Origin: Hymenobacter negativus
Lineage (GTDB): Bacteria > Bacteroidota > Bacteroidia > Cytophagales > Hymenobacteraceae
Assembly: GCF_017571495.1 (NCBI RefSeq)
Contig: NZ_JAGETZ010000009.1
Coordinates: 1 to 64,000 of the forward strand
Reading direction: 5' to 3'
DNA: 64,000 nucleotides
Shown here: piece by piece, positions 50,863 through 59,429 of the stretch
Numbering within the stretch: position 1 is the stretch's first letter
Layout: each line of letters starts with the position of its first letter
Translations under genes and position numbers: made by a program
Notes under the pieces: model-generated
Databases searched by the model: none
Seen by the model: the letters and a program-made list of their open reading frames with translations, nothing else
What the model was told of the DNA's origin: nothing

Positions 50863-51193
50863 CGCGCTCGAAATCGATGCGCAACTGGTCATCAGCTGGA
50901 ATGGCCATCCTTTGCAACTGGCGGCAGCTGGTACCTACCTCATCCTGAACATCCCCAGCCAGCACGTGCTTGATGAGCTAACTGCCGGCCCGCCAAAGGA
51001 CCCCAGTGCGCCCAAAAAGCCTAAATCTGACGGTCCCGACCCGCTCCAGCAAATCAACGACCTGATGCGGCGCCTGGGTTGGGTGCTCGACCTGCGCGTA
51101 GGCGGCAAAACCTACGTGACGTTTGGCGTACAGCGCACGCCCAAAATCACGCTCAATGCAGTGCTGGGCAAGATTGGCTCGTTTTTTAAGTAG
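50855..51193 (+). CDS. Unknown small protein, second of a pair
   Basis: A 112-residue soluble protein starting with GTG just inside the end of the previous gene. It contains IDAQLVISWNGHPLQLAAAG, a Pro/Lys-rich middle and NDLMRRLGWVLDLRVGGKTY. No family known. A longer frame from 50789 is open but would overlap by 74 bases. The VELSCAF-type and LVISW-type strands suggest the two proteins are related in fold. Confidence 0.68.
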   Translation: MPSALEIDAQLVISWNGHPLQLAAAGTYLILNIPSQHVLDELTAGPPKDPSAPKKPKSDGPDPLQQINDLMRRLGWVLDLRVGGKTYVTFGVQRTPKITLNAVLGKIGSFFK

Positions 51194-51278
51194 CGCAACT
51201 TTCGGGCAAAACCGAGCGAATTTGCAACTAATTTTGGCGCGCTTAGTTTGGTAAGTACAGGCGCTTTGTGCTACCAAA

Positions 51279-51932
51279 ATGAACTCCGAACACGAACGTA
51301 AAAACCAGGTTGGAGCCCGGCGGGGCTCCTCGCCATTGGGGCGCATCGAGCGCCTTTCTCCCTTGTTGCTGGCTGGGTACCTGGCAATTTTGGCCATTGC
51401 CATCATGTTCATCATGTTGGTGGTGGCCTACGTGTTCACCCGCTTACGGAGCGGCGTGCCTACCGGCCTGCACCCATTACCGCGCTACTTCTCTCTCAGC
51501 ACTATTGTGCTGCTCTTGAGTAGCTACACCATGGCGCAGGCGCCCCGCCTCTACGCCGCCGATGACCTTCGTACCCTTGTGCGCTGCCTGGGGGCGACGT
51601 TGCTGCTGGGCTGTGTGTTTGCTGGCCTGCAAATGCTGGGTTGGTACGAGCTAACCCGAAACGGAGTCCCATTCCAAGGCGATACCAGTAGCAGTAGCGG
51701 CCAGTTCATCTACCTGATATCAGCCCTACACGTAGCGCACTTGCTCGGCGGCGTCCTGTTGCTGTTGGCATTGCTGTTGCGCGTCAGCCACGCCGACCGC
51801 GACGCGGTGCGCGCGTTGGTGTTCATCCGCAACCCCTACCACCGTCGCCAACTGCAGCTTCTTGGTACTTATTGGCACTTCATCGACGTGCTGTGGGTGG
51901 CACTTTTTGCCGTATTTTTGTTCTTGTACTGA
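51279..51932 (+). CDS. Cytochrome c oxidase subunit III-like protein
   Basis: A 217-residue protein with five membrane segments from about residue 32. The pattern fits heme-copper oxidase subunit III: ALHVAHLLGGVLLLLALLLR and YWHFIDVLWVALFAVFLFLY at the end. No other oxidase genes are next to it. It may be a divergent or accessory subunit. The polar N-terminal 30 residues (NSEHERKNQVGARRGSS) are unusual. Confidence 0.85.
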   Translation: MNSEHERKNQVGARRGSSPLGRIERLSPLLLAGYLAILAIAIMFIMLVVAYVFTRLRSGVPTGLHPLPRYFSLSTIVLLLSSYTMAQAPRLYAADDLRTLVRCLGATLLLGCVFAGLQMLGWYELTRNGVPFQGDTSSSSGQFIYLISALHVAHLLGGVLLLLALLLRVSHADRDAVRALVFIRNPYHRRQLQLLGTYWHFIDVLWVALFAVFLFLY

Positions 51933-51953
51933 GGCTGTTAGCGCGAATTCGAA

Positions 51954-54212
51954 TTATGGTTTCACTTCCAGCCAGCCCTTGAACTGCCGGCCATCGGTGT
52001 ATTGGACCAAATAATAATAGATGCTGCTGCTGCCCTGGCCGGGCCAGCTAAAGTCCCGGTTGCTGGATTCATACACCGGTTGGCCCCAGCGGGTGTAAAT
52101 CCGGATGTTGGCAAACTGCTCGTCACAGAAGTTGAGTGGCAACTCCGGCAGATGAAACTCGTCGTTGACCTTGTCGCCATTCGGCGTGATGATGTTGTAG
52201 AGCTTGAGCTCCGGCGAATTGGGCCGGATAACTTCGAAACGAACCGTCTGGCGCTGGGGCAGCGGGCGGCAAGTAGCATCAACTAGCTGAAAGGTTACAT
52301 CCAGCGGGCGGTGCAGGTTTACAGCATCGCAAGTCACATCCCAGCGGAAGGTACCGGACGCCACACCCGTACCATTCTGAGCGGTAAAGCGCATTCCGGC
52401 ATCAGCCAACGCAAAATTCTCGCTAATCGCCGTCATCGTCAGGCCGTCGCGGTCGGCATCGGTGCCCGCAAAAGTGGCTGTATAAGTATCGCCCAGAGAA
52501 AGCCGAACCACAGGCAGCTGGCCCGGCGCTGTTGGAACAGGCAAAGCCGGCGTGGCCACCAGCACCGGCGGCCGGTTAGTATAGCGCACAAGAACGGGTA
52601 CCGTGATGCTCACCGCCTGCCGCTCGGTGCAGGGCGAAGTGGCGGCCGTGAACTGAAAATTGTAAAGCGAATCGGTACCCACGGCCCGGCAGTCGACGCG
52701 CCAGGAGAAGCGCCCGCGCTGCTGAGTGCCCACGCTACCCTGCGTGAGCGTAGCGCCAAGGGCGGTGGGATTGAAATTCCGCCCGGTCATTTCCAGTTGA
52801 ATGGGGTCATTATCTGGGTCAGTACCAGCAATATCGAACGTCACCAAATCGCCCACTCGCGCCACCAGGGGCAGCTGAGGACCAGCCGTAGTAACCAGCG
52901 AGGGCGGCGAATTAGGTGGAGGAACCGAGGTGAAAGCCACCCGCACCGTGTCGCGCTTGGGCAGGCTGCAACCATCATCACCCACCACCACATCCAGCAA
53001 AAACACCCGCCCGCGTGTGTTGATGCATTCGGGGAAGCATAGCGTAGCCGTGAGGGTATCGGGCATGCCGGCGCTGCGTACCGAGCCACTGGTGGCGGTA
53101 GTGAAGTTTGGCAACAGGCCCGAGAAGTTTACCGGGCTTAGCGAAAGGGTGAGGCGAGAGTTGGGGTCGGAGTCGGTAAAGCGCAGACGTACGCAGTGGT
53201 TGCCGCCGGGCACCAGGCGCAGGGTATCGCGGCCGGGGCGGTAGGGCACCTGGCCCGTTGCGGCGGGCAACAGCACCATGCTGGGCTTAGTATTGATGGG
53301 ACAGTTGAGCACCATGAGCTGAAAGTCGCGGCGTGCCTCGCCAATTTTTTCACCCCGCCGGTATTCTGAACAGCTCACTCCAAACACAAACAGGCCCAAG
53401 TTGCTGGGCCGTACCGTGAGGCGGCCCGTAGCCCGGTTGATTTGCAGGGTGGGGGCCCCCGGAATCTGATTTAAGGTTCCCAACCCCGAATTCCAGCTAA
53501 TGGGCGAGTACGGCGCGGCCGTGGCCGAAGCGGGCTTGGGTTGCGTGGCCGTGGCGTGGCCGTTGAGCGGCGTCACCAATTCGTATACCAGCGAGTCACC
53601 ATCGGCATCTGTTCCACCAAAGTCGTAGTAAAACAACTCGTTGCGACAGGCATAGTCGGCCAGCGGCGGGAAGATGCGGGGGGTGGAATCGAAGAATGGC
53701 TGGCCCCGGCGCACCACCGCCGGAAACTCCAGATAGAAGGTTTGGGCCGCGTCGCCGGGGCTCACAATGTTGCTGATGGAGTTGTTGCGGCAGCAGCGCT
53801 CCACGGCTACATAATAGCCCTGGGCGCTGGTATAAGTATTAGCTGGTAGCGAGATGACTTTGCTATACACCAGCTTGCGGGTGCTGAGCGTGGGCTTGGT
53901 ACAGGCCGGATTGGTATAGCTGACGAAGGTGTTGCTGGTGAGGGGCAACACCACATTCATCATGCGGTTGTTGTTGGTTTTGTCGAAAATGGAGGCCGTC
54001 AGGTCGGCATCGAGGGCGCTTGGGCTGCCGTTGTAGGCATCGAAGTAGAGATTGAGTATCAGCGTGTAGGACTCACCGGTACCGTGTACCAGTTCCATCT
54101 CTCCGCCCACAATGTGCGTGGCACGCGCCGGGCTGGCTAGCAGCAGGCAACCACAAAAAAATAGCAATGTAGCCGCCCACGATGAGCTGAGCAAACGAAA
54201 GCGGAAAGGCAT
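51954..54212 (-). CDS. Secreted protein with gliding-motility C-terminal domain
   Basis: A 752-residue exported protein. A signal peptide ends near ASPARA (about residue 31). Residues 35-660 contain several Ig/cadherin-like repeats with THIVGGEMELVHGTG, FGGTDADGDSL, DPDNDPIQLEM and TDADRDGLTM. The end, from PELKLYNIITPNGDKVNDEF to YYYLVQYTDGRQFKGWLEV, is the gliding-motility-associated domain, a type IX secretion type B sorting signal. It is likely exposed on the cell surface. ATG codons at 54212 and 54233 are both possible; the first gives the better signal. Confidence 0.92.
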   Translation of the reverse strand: MPFRFRLLSSSWAATLLFFCGCLLLASPARATHIVGGEMELVHGTGESYTLILNLYFDAYNGSPSALDADLTASIFDKTNNNRMMNVVLPLTSNTFVSYTNPACTKPTLSTRKLVYSKVISLPANTYTSAQGYYVAVERCCRNNSISNIVSPGDAAQTFYLEFPAVVRRGQPFFDSTPRIFPPLADYACRNELFYYDFGGTDADGDSLVYELVTPLNGHATATQPKPASATAAPYSPISWNSGLGTLNQIPGAPTLQINRATGRLTVRPSNLGLFVFGVSCSEYRRGEKIGEARRDFQLMVLNCPINTKPSMVLLPAATGQVPYRPGRDTLRLVPGGNHCVRLRFTDSDPNSRLTLSLSPVNFSGLLPNFTTATSGSVRSAGMPDTLTATLCFPECINTRGRVFLLDVVVGDDGCSLPKRDTVRVAFTSVPPPNSPPSLVTTAGPQLPLVARVGDLVTFDIAGTDPDNDPIQLEMTGRNFNPTALGATLTQGSVGTQQRGRFSWRVDCRAVGTDSLYNFQFTAATSPCTERQAVSITVPVLVRYTNRPPVLVATPALPVPTAPGQLPVVRLSLGDTYTATFAGTDADRDGLTMTAISENFALADAGMRFTAQNGTGVASGTFRWDVTCDAVNLHRPLDVTFQLVDATCRPLPQRQTVRFEVIRPNSPELKLYNIITPNGDKVNDEFHLPELPLNFCDEQFANIRIYTRWGQPVYESSNRDFSWPGQGSSSIYYYLVQYTDGRQFKGWLEVKP

Positions 54213-54423
54213 GGGGTAGAGGAATAAGCGCATTAAATCCTGAATAATCCGAAATATACGCCTCCGCACCCCAACGTGCCGCCGCGCCACAACAAGCCCC
54301 GGATGAGCGGGCGCAGCAAAGCGGCGGTGGCACCTTTTGGCTTGCTCCCCGTATCTTCGAACCGGGCTGAAGCTGACTGCTAACCGCTACCTCATTCAAT
54401 AAGTTACCAATCCAACCCACGCT

Positions 54424-56487
54424 ATGCGTTTCTTTTCCAAAGCCTTGATTCTGGTAGGCTTACTGGCCGGTGCTGGCAGTCTCCGTGCTCAGCCAACGGC
54501 CGACCGCGCCGTAAGCGCCACGGCCCTCGATGCTGGCCCGATTTGCGCGGCGGCGCATATCAAATCGGCGTTGCGCACGGCCACATCATCAATTAGGCAC
54601 CGTGCCAAGATGAACCGCTACGATGTGAAATACTATAAGCTGGACCTAGCCCTGGAAAACATTTCGCTGAACGTGGCCGGCTCGGTCTGGATGCGGGTGC
54701 GGGTGGGGAGTCAGGCCCTGGATTCGCTGGCGTTTGAGCTGTACCAGGCCCCGACCAACTCGCCCGCTGGCACGGCAACGCTGCTTATCGATTCAGTGGT
54801 GGTGAACGGTCGGCGCTCGCCGGGCATTCGTCGTGCGGGGCAGGATGCCACCGCGGCTCTGGCCCAGCCCGCTGCTGCTAACTCCCTCACCGACGCTCGG
54901 ATCTATTACCACGGTACCGCCCCGAGTGGCAACTCGGCTGCCATTGGCAACGGCCTGAGCAACCGCAGCCAGGCCCAGATTGGCTTCAGCACCACCATTC
55001 CCTATGACATCACCTGGAGCTTATCGGAGCCTTTTTCGGCCCACGAGTGGTTTCCGTGCAAGCAGGTCCTCACCGACAAAGCGGATTCCAGCGACGTATG
55101 GGTGACCACTACCTTGCCCAATAAGGTAGGCTCGAACGGCGTGCTGGCCCGCACCGTGACCCTGCCCAACAATAAGGTGCGCTACGAATGGAAATCACGT
55201 CATCCTATTGATTACTACCTGATTTCGGTGGCTGTGGCGCCCTACGTAGAGTACGTAAATTACGCTCATCCCACGGGCGGCCCCACCATTCCCATCGTCA
55301 ACTACCTCTACAATACAGCAGCTCAGAGCTACTACCAAGGAGAGATTGACCGTACACCGGGCTTCATCGAAAACTATTCGAGTTTGGTGGGCCTCTATCC
55401 GTTTGCCAACGAGAAATATGGCCACAGCATGGCCCCGCTGGGCCTGGGCGGTGGCATGGAGCACCAGACCATGACCACCCAGGATGGCTTTTTCTTCAAC
55501 CTCACGGCCCACGAGCTTTTCCACCAGTGGTTTGGCGACAACGTGACTTGCGCCTCCTGGGAAGACATCTGGCTCAACGAGGGCTTCGCTTCATATGGCG
55601 AATACCTGTCGTACCAAGCCTTTGGAGCCCCCGGCGATGCCCGCTCCTGGATGGATACCGCCCACGGCTCAGCCCAAAACTCGTCGGGCAGCGTGTACGT
55701 GCCCGATACCACCAACGTGAGTCGCATCTTCAACAGTCCGCTCACCTATAAAAAGGGTGCGGCCGTCATCCACATGCTGCGCTATTTGCTGAACGACGAT
55801 ACCAAGTTTTTCCGCGCCCTGCGCACCTACCAGAGCACTTATCGGGGCTCGACGGCCCGCACGGCCAACCTCCAGGCTATTTTCGAAGCCGAAGCTGGGC
55901 GGCCGCTGGGTTACTTTTTTCAGCAGTGGTTTCGGGGGCAGGGTTACCCCACGTTCCTTGGAAGCTGGAACCAGGTTGGAGGCAACGTGGTGCTGCGTAT
56001 AAACGAGACGGCTTCCGTGCCAAACGTCACACCGTTTTTTGAGACAGATGTGGACTACCGCCTCACCTTCACCAACGGCGGCACCCAAACTGTGCGCCTG
56101 CACCAGAGCCAAGCCACCCAAACGTTTCAGTTTGCTGCTACCGGCACCGTGGCCAGCATCGCCGTCGACCCCGACCAGTGGGTACTCGACCTGCCCACCA
56201 GCCCACCCGTACGAGACAATACCCTCGCGCTGGCCGTGCGCTCCTCCAGCACCGCCCCACTAGTAGCGCTCTATCCCAATCCCTGCCACGACCAACTGCA
56301 GCTGACTTCCTTGCCCGCTGGCCGTATCACGGCCGAAGTGTTGGACGCCACCGGCCGCCTCGTACTACGCCAGGCCATTCAGGCTCCGCAACTCGATACG
56401 CACGCGCTCACCCCCGGCCTCTACTACCTCCGCCTGTTGGGAGCTAGTTCGGAACTGCTGGGCCGGGGCCAGTTTGTACGCGAATAG
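54424..56487 (+). CDS. Secreted M1 family aminopeptidase with type IX sorting domain
   Basis: A 687-residue protein with a signal peptide (1-22). The M1 fold has LGGGMEHQTMTT (the GAMEN-like exopeptidase motif), zinc-binding HELFHQW (H363-H367) and E386 (NEGFASYGEY) 18 residues on. The last 75 residues (LYPNPCHDQLQLTSL, ATGRLVLRQ, PGLYYLRL) are a type A type IX sorting domain. The enzyme removes N-terminal residues from peptides at the cell surface. Divergent from the gliding-domain gene. Confidence 0.96.
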   Translation: MRFFSKALILVGLLAGAGSLRAQPTADRAVSATALDAGPICAAAHIKSALRTATSSIRHRAKMNRYDVKYYKLDLALENISLNVAGSVWMRVRVGSQALDSLAFELYQAPTNSPAGTATLLIDSVVVNGRRSPGIRRAGQDATAALAQPAAANSLTDARIYYHGTAPSGNSAAIGNGLSNRSQAQIGFSTTIPYDITWSLSEPFSAHEWFPCKQVLTDKADSSDVWVTTTLPNKVGSNGVLARTVTLPNNKVRYEWKSRHPIDYYLISVAVAPYVEYVNYAHPTGGPTIPIVNYLYNTAAQSYYQGEIDRTPGFIENYSSLVGLYPFANEKYGHSMAPLGLGGGMEHQTMTTQDGFFFNLTAHELFHQWFGDNVTCASWEDIWLNEGFASYGEYLSYQAFGAPGDARSWMDTAHGSAQNSSGSVYVPDTTNVSRIFNSPLTYKKGAAVIHMLRYLLNDDTKFFRALRTYQSTYRGSTARTANLQAIFEAEAGRPLGYFFQQWFRGQGYPTFLGSWNQVGGNVVLRINETASVPNVTPFFETDVDYRLTFTNGGTQTVRLHQSQATQTFQFAATGTVASIAVDPDQWVLDLPTSPPVRDNTLALAVRSSSTAPLVALYPNPCHDQLQLTSLPAGRITAEVLDATGRLVLRQAIQAPQLDTHALTPGLYYLRLLGASSELLGRGQFVRE

Positions 56488-56491
56488 CTAG

Positions 56492-56561
56492 TTGTCGGTT
56501 ATTAGTTGTCCGTTGTCAGAGGCCAAGACGCGTTGACAACGGACAACCAATAACCGGCAAT
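56492..56561. repeat. Imperfect inverted repeat between convergent genes
   Basis: TTGTCGGTTATTAGTTGTCC and its near-complement flank a 14-base centre. It may be a terminator or a dispersed element. No T-run follows. Confidence 0.75.
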
Positions 56562-56565
56562 TAAT

Positions 56566-57201
56566 CTAAAACCGTTCGTGGTATTCGCTTATCAGTGCCT
56601 GGGTGGCCGGTGTGGGCCCTGGGGCGTGCAACAGCTGTTTCAGCAGCTCATCAAATGAATCGGCCGGCGTGAAGCCGGGCTGAAGTACAGCATTGCTGGT
56701 GACCCGAATAAACATGGGGTGTCCATTTACGGCCACCAAATCGGTAGTAACGAGGCCAAAGCGCTGGTTGCAGTCGCCGGTTTTGGGACAGTCGGTCGGA
56801 TTGGGCTTGAAAAGCTGCTTGAGTACGGTTTCGGACAGCTTCTGCTTGCGTTGAGTGCAACTGTCGGCGCAGGCGCGGTGGTAGCCCAAGGTCAGCAGCC
56901 GCTCACCCAGGTGCTCGTAGAAGTGGCGAAAATTGCCGGGCCCGATGGTGGGGTCGTAGATGAAAAGGGCTCCCTGCCGGCCGGGTTCCTGCAGAAGCTG
57001 CACCTTCAGGCCGCGCGCGCCGGCGGCTCCGCCTTTGCGCAGGTGGTAGGCTTTAAAATACGGTTCCAGCCAATTCAAAAAGACCTGCTGCTCGACCCAG
57101 CGAGCGTGTCGCCGTATCTGCGCCGATGACAGTGTCACGGCGTGCCACGTAGCCGGGTGGGCCACTTTGGGGCGAAACAGTTTTTGAAGGAAATCGAACA
57201 A
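56566..57201 (-). CDS. Unknown protein
   Basis: A 211-residue soluble protein with a TTG start; no ATG lies near, and MFDFLQKLFRPK looks like a natural N-terminus. It has a basic middle part (RADSCTQRKQKLSETVLKQL) and two pairs of cysteines (CADSC, DCPKTGDC) that might bind metal. No family known. Downstream is the inverted repeat at 56492. Confidence 0.65.
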   Translation of the reverse strand: MFDFLQKLFRPKVAHPATWHAVTLSSAQIRRHARWVEQQVFLNWLEPYFKAYHLRKGGAAGARGLKVQLLQEPGRQGALFIYDPTIGPGNFRHFYEHLGERLLTLGYHRACADSCTQRKQKLSETVLKQLFKPNPTDCPKTGDCNQRFGLVTTDLVAVNGHPMFIRVTSNAVLQPGFTPADSFDELLKQLLHAPGPTPATQALISEYHERF

Positions 57202-57315
57202 GGCGTGGGAATTTAATGAAGCCGAAACACGGGCTGCGGCAAATAGTTTCTGAAAACAAGGCTGGGCCGTAGCACTTTTCGCCTAGCCTACCGCCGCCAA
57301 TACCCATACCGTGCC

Positions 57316-57350
57316 ATAAAAAAGGCCGGCCCCTAGTAAGGAGCCGGCCC
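57316..57350 (-). terminator. Terminator
   Basis: GCCGGCCCCT pairs with AGGAGCCGGC with one mismatch, then a run of A on this strand, that is T on the minus-strand transcript. Ends the DUF2147 gene. Confidence 0.8.
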
Positions 57351-57372
57351 GGATACCAGTGGCTGACAGTGG

Positions 57373-57813
57373 TTATTTCACCCGCGTCCAGGTCTGCGAT
57401 TTGCCGATGAGCGAGAAGCCGATGTAACCCTTTACCTCCATCGTATTGGCGCTTTCCATCTTCATGTAGCAGGAGTAGGTTTTGCCGCTTTCGGGGTCGT
57501 AAATTTTACCATCGTCCCACTTATTGTCCGAATCATACTTGAAATCCTGCATGAATACCAAGCCCAGACGGGGGCGGCTGCGGAGCTTTACCTCGGGGTT
57601 TTGCGAGTCGGTTTTGGGTTTGCCGGTGGCGGGGTCGTTGGGAACGGTCAGGCTCACAATTTTGCCACACAGCTTATCACCGCACTTATAGATTTCGAAC
57701 GTGGCTTTTTTCTCCGCATTGGTCCAAATCCCGAGCGGAGACATGGATTGGGCGGATGCCAGACCGGCAGCGCCCAACACGAGGGCAAACAACAGGAGCA
57801 AGGTTTTTTTCAT
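57373..57813 (-). CDS. DUF2147 secreted protein
   Basis: A 146-residue protein with a signal peptide (MKKTLLLLFALVLGAAGLAS to about 22, ending AQ). The domain is DUF2147: SPLGIWTNAEKKATFEIYKC, GDKLCGKIV, then FKYDSDNKWDDGKIYDPESG and YIGFSLIGKSQTWTRV. Small periplasmic protein of unknown role. The start at 57813 fits the signal; longer frames upstream do not. A terminator follows. Confidence 0.92.
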   Translation of the reverse strand: MKKTLLLLFALVLGAAGLASAQSMSPLGIWTNAEKKATFEIYKCGDKLCGKIVSLTVPNDPATGKPKTDSQNPEVKLRSRPRLGLVFMQDFKYDSDNKWDDGKIYDPESGKTYSCYMKMESANTMEVKGYIGFSLIGKSQTWTRVK

Positions 57814-58409
57814 TTCTGAAGAGTGCGTGAAGGTGGGTTTGAGGGGGAAAAGTAAGCGAAATTTTTCAGAGCCGGCTATCGCCGCTATTTCGAAGCCGGT
57901 ATGGCAAGTTTGCAGCCAAGTTTCCAGCAAACGGCCAACCGGCAAAAACTGCTGAAAATTGCTAAAAATAATAAGGCTGACTATCAGCACTAAAAGGGTA
58001 TTAGCGCTCGATTTGCCCCAAAAAAGGCAGTTCGGCTTTGAACCTTAGCCCCGGCTATTAACTTTACCGCTCAGTAGTGAGTGCTACGACCCCGCTCAAG
58101 CAGCCCTAAGGTGCTGGGCCGCGCGACCGGGGCTATGTCGAACGTAAAGAAAGGAGGTACAAAATGTCTAGTAGTCCCAAACAAATCCTGCCAAGCCTGT
58201 CGAATGTCGTACTCTTCACCGCAGTACGCGCCTAACAACAGCTTCGTGGGGTAGCTCCTAAGGCTGCCCACATTCGGCCAGGTCTTATCTTTGAAGACGC
58301 CGGAACTGTACCCCAGTTTCGCCGCTTGGTAAGATTTGAAGGATTAGATGCCCGGTTTGCCCAGTCGCCCTTCAGTGGGACGGCAGAGGCAGGCCGGGCA
58401 TCGCTGCGT
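57814..58409. other. Long non-coding stretch with gene traces
   Basis: No intact gene is visible in these 596 bases. A minus-strand open frame (58071-58340, without ATG) reads like a protein fragment, and a plus-strand frame of 23 codons at 58164 follows a strong AAAGGAGGT. Both are treated as findings rather than genes. Confidence 0.5.
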
Positions 58410-59288
58410 TTACCACTTTTGGGTGGTACGCTTCAGCGGAGTAGCAGCACGCTTTTTGGTGGCTGGGCGGGGTTTGGTGGCCGTTCTGCTCTTCGTAGCA
58501 GGTTTCTTTTTGGCAGCTGTGGCTTTGGCCGTGGCCTTTTTGTGAGAGGAGATTGAGGAACGGGATGAGTTCTTTTTAAGTGCCAGTTTGGTTGGTAGAG
58601 CGGCTACGGGCATTGGCGCTTCTGCTATTGCCACCGGACGGGCCTGAAGCGGAGCAACGCGTGGTGTACTGGCCGGGGCCGGAAACTTCGGCCGCGCCGT
58701 GGCTACGATGCTGGTGCCTGGCCCAAGTACCCGCCGCACTTGCATGAAACGCCGCTCGTAGTCGGTATTCTCTACCTGACTCACTTTCACGAATGGCTCA
58801 CGGCGCGAGGAGGAGGCATGCACGAAGCGCAGCGGCACCTCGCCCCGCTGCGAAATGACGATACCGGCGTGTCCGGGTGTGGTGCTGGTTTGAGCCGTGC
58901 CGGTGAATACGACAATGTCGCCGGGCTGGGCTTCGGTGCGGGCCACGGGTCGGCCCACATCAATCAGCAGTGCGGTAGAGTGGGGGACAAGCACCCCAAA
59001 ATGCGCAAAGGTGTACATGATAAACCCCGAGCAGTCAAAGCCGGTGAGGGGCGAGGTACCCGCGTATACGTAGGGCGTCCCTTGCTGGGCCAGCCCGAAG
59101 GCCACAATGCTATCTGCCCGGCCGGCTGGTGCCGCGCCGGTTGCGGAGCGTAGCGAAGCCGGCCGCGCCAGCGAGGCCGAATTGCTGGCTTCCAGTGGGG
59201 CAGGAGCTTTGGCATGGTGGCCCAGGCGAGGCAGCACCGCCACCATGCTTATCAACAAGGCCGCAAAAATCATCCAGATAAAACGCAT
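58410..59288 (-). CDS. NlpC/P60 peptidase with histone-like tail
   Basis: A 292-residue protein. The start has a membrane segment or signal (MRFIWMIFAALLISMVAVLP). The NlpC/P60 domain (about 58-190) has catalytic C86 (TGFDCSGF) and H140 (TPGHAGIVI). The last 60 residues are a Lys/Ala/Thr/Arg-rich tail with repeats such as KKPATKSRTATKPRPATKK, like a histone H1 or AlgP tail. The enzyme should cut peptidoglycan stem peptides in the periplasm. The basic tail may bind acidic polymers. Confidence 0.92.
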   Translation of the reverse strand: MRFIWMIFAALLISMVAVLPRLGHHAKAPAPLEASNSASLARPASLRSATGAAPAGRADSIVAFGLAQQGTPYVYAGTSPLTGFDCSGFIMYTFAHFGVLVPHSTALLIDVGRPVARTEAQPGDIVVFTGTAQTSTTPGHAGIVISQRGEVPLRFVHASSSRREPFVKVSQVENTDYERRFMQVRRVLGPGTSIVATARPKFPAPASTPRVAPLQARPVAIAEAPMPVAALPTKLALKKNSSRSSISSHKKATAKATAAKKKPATKSRTATKPRPATKKRAATPLKRTTQKW

Positions 59289-59429
59289 AGGAAACCTGGT
59301 ATTGAGGTGCGATGATGGGGGATAAGCACCGCGCTAGCTCCTAACGGCCGGGCCGCCCACTAGGTTGGAGGCAACCTGCGGGGCTTACTTTGTGCCCTTG
59401 CTCCCATCTGATTTCTTATTGTTTCTCGA

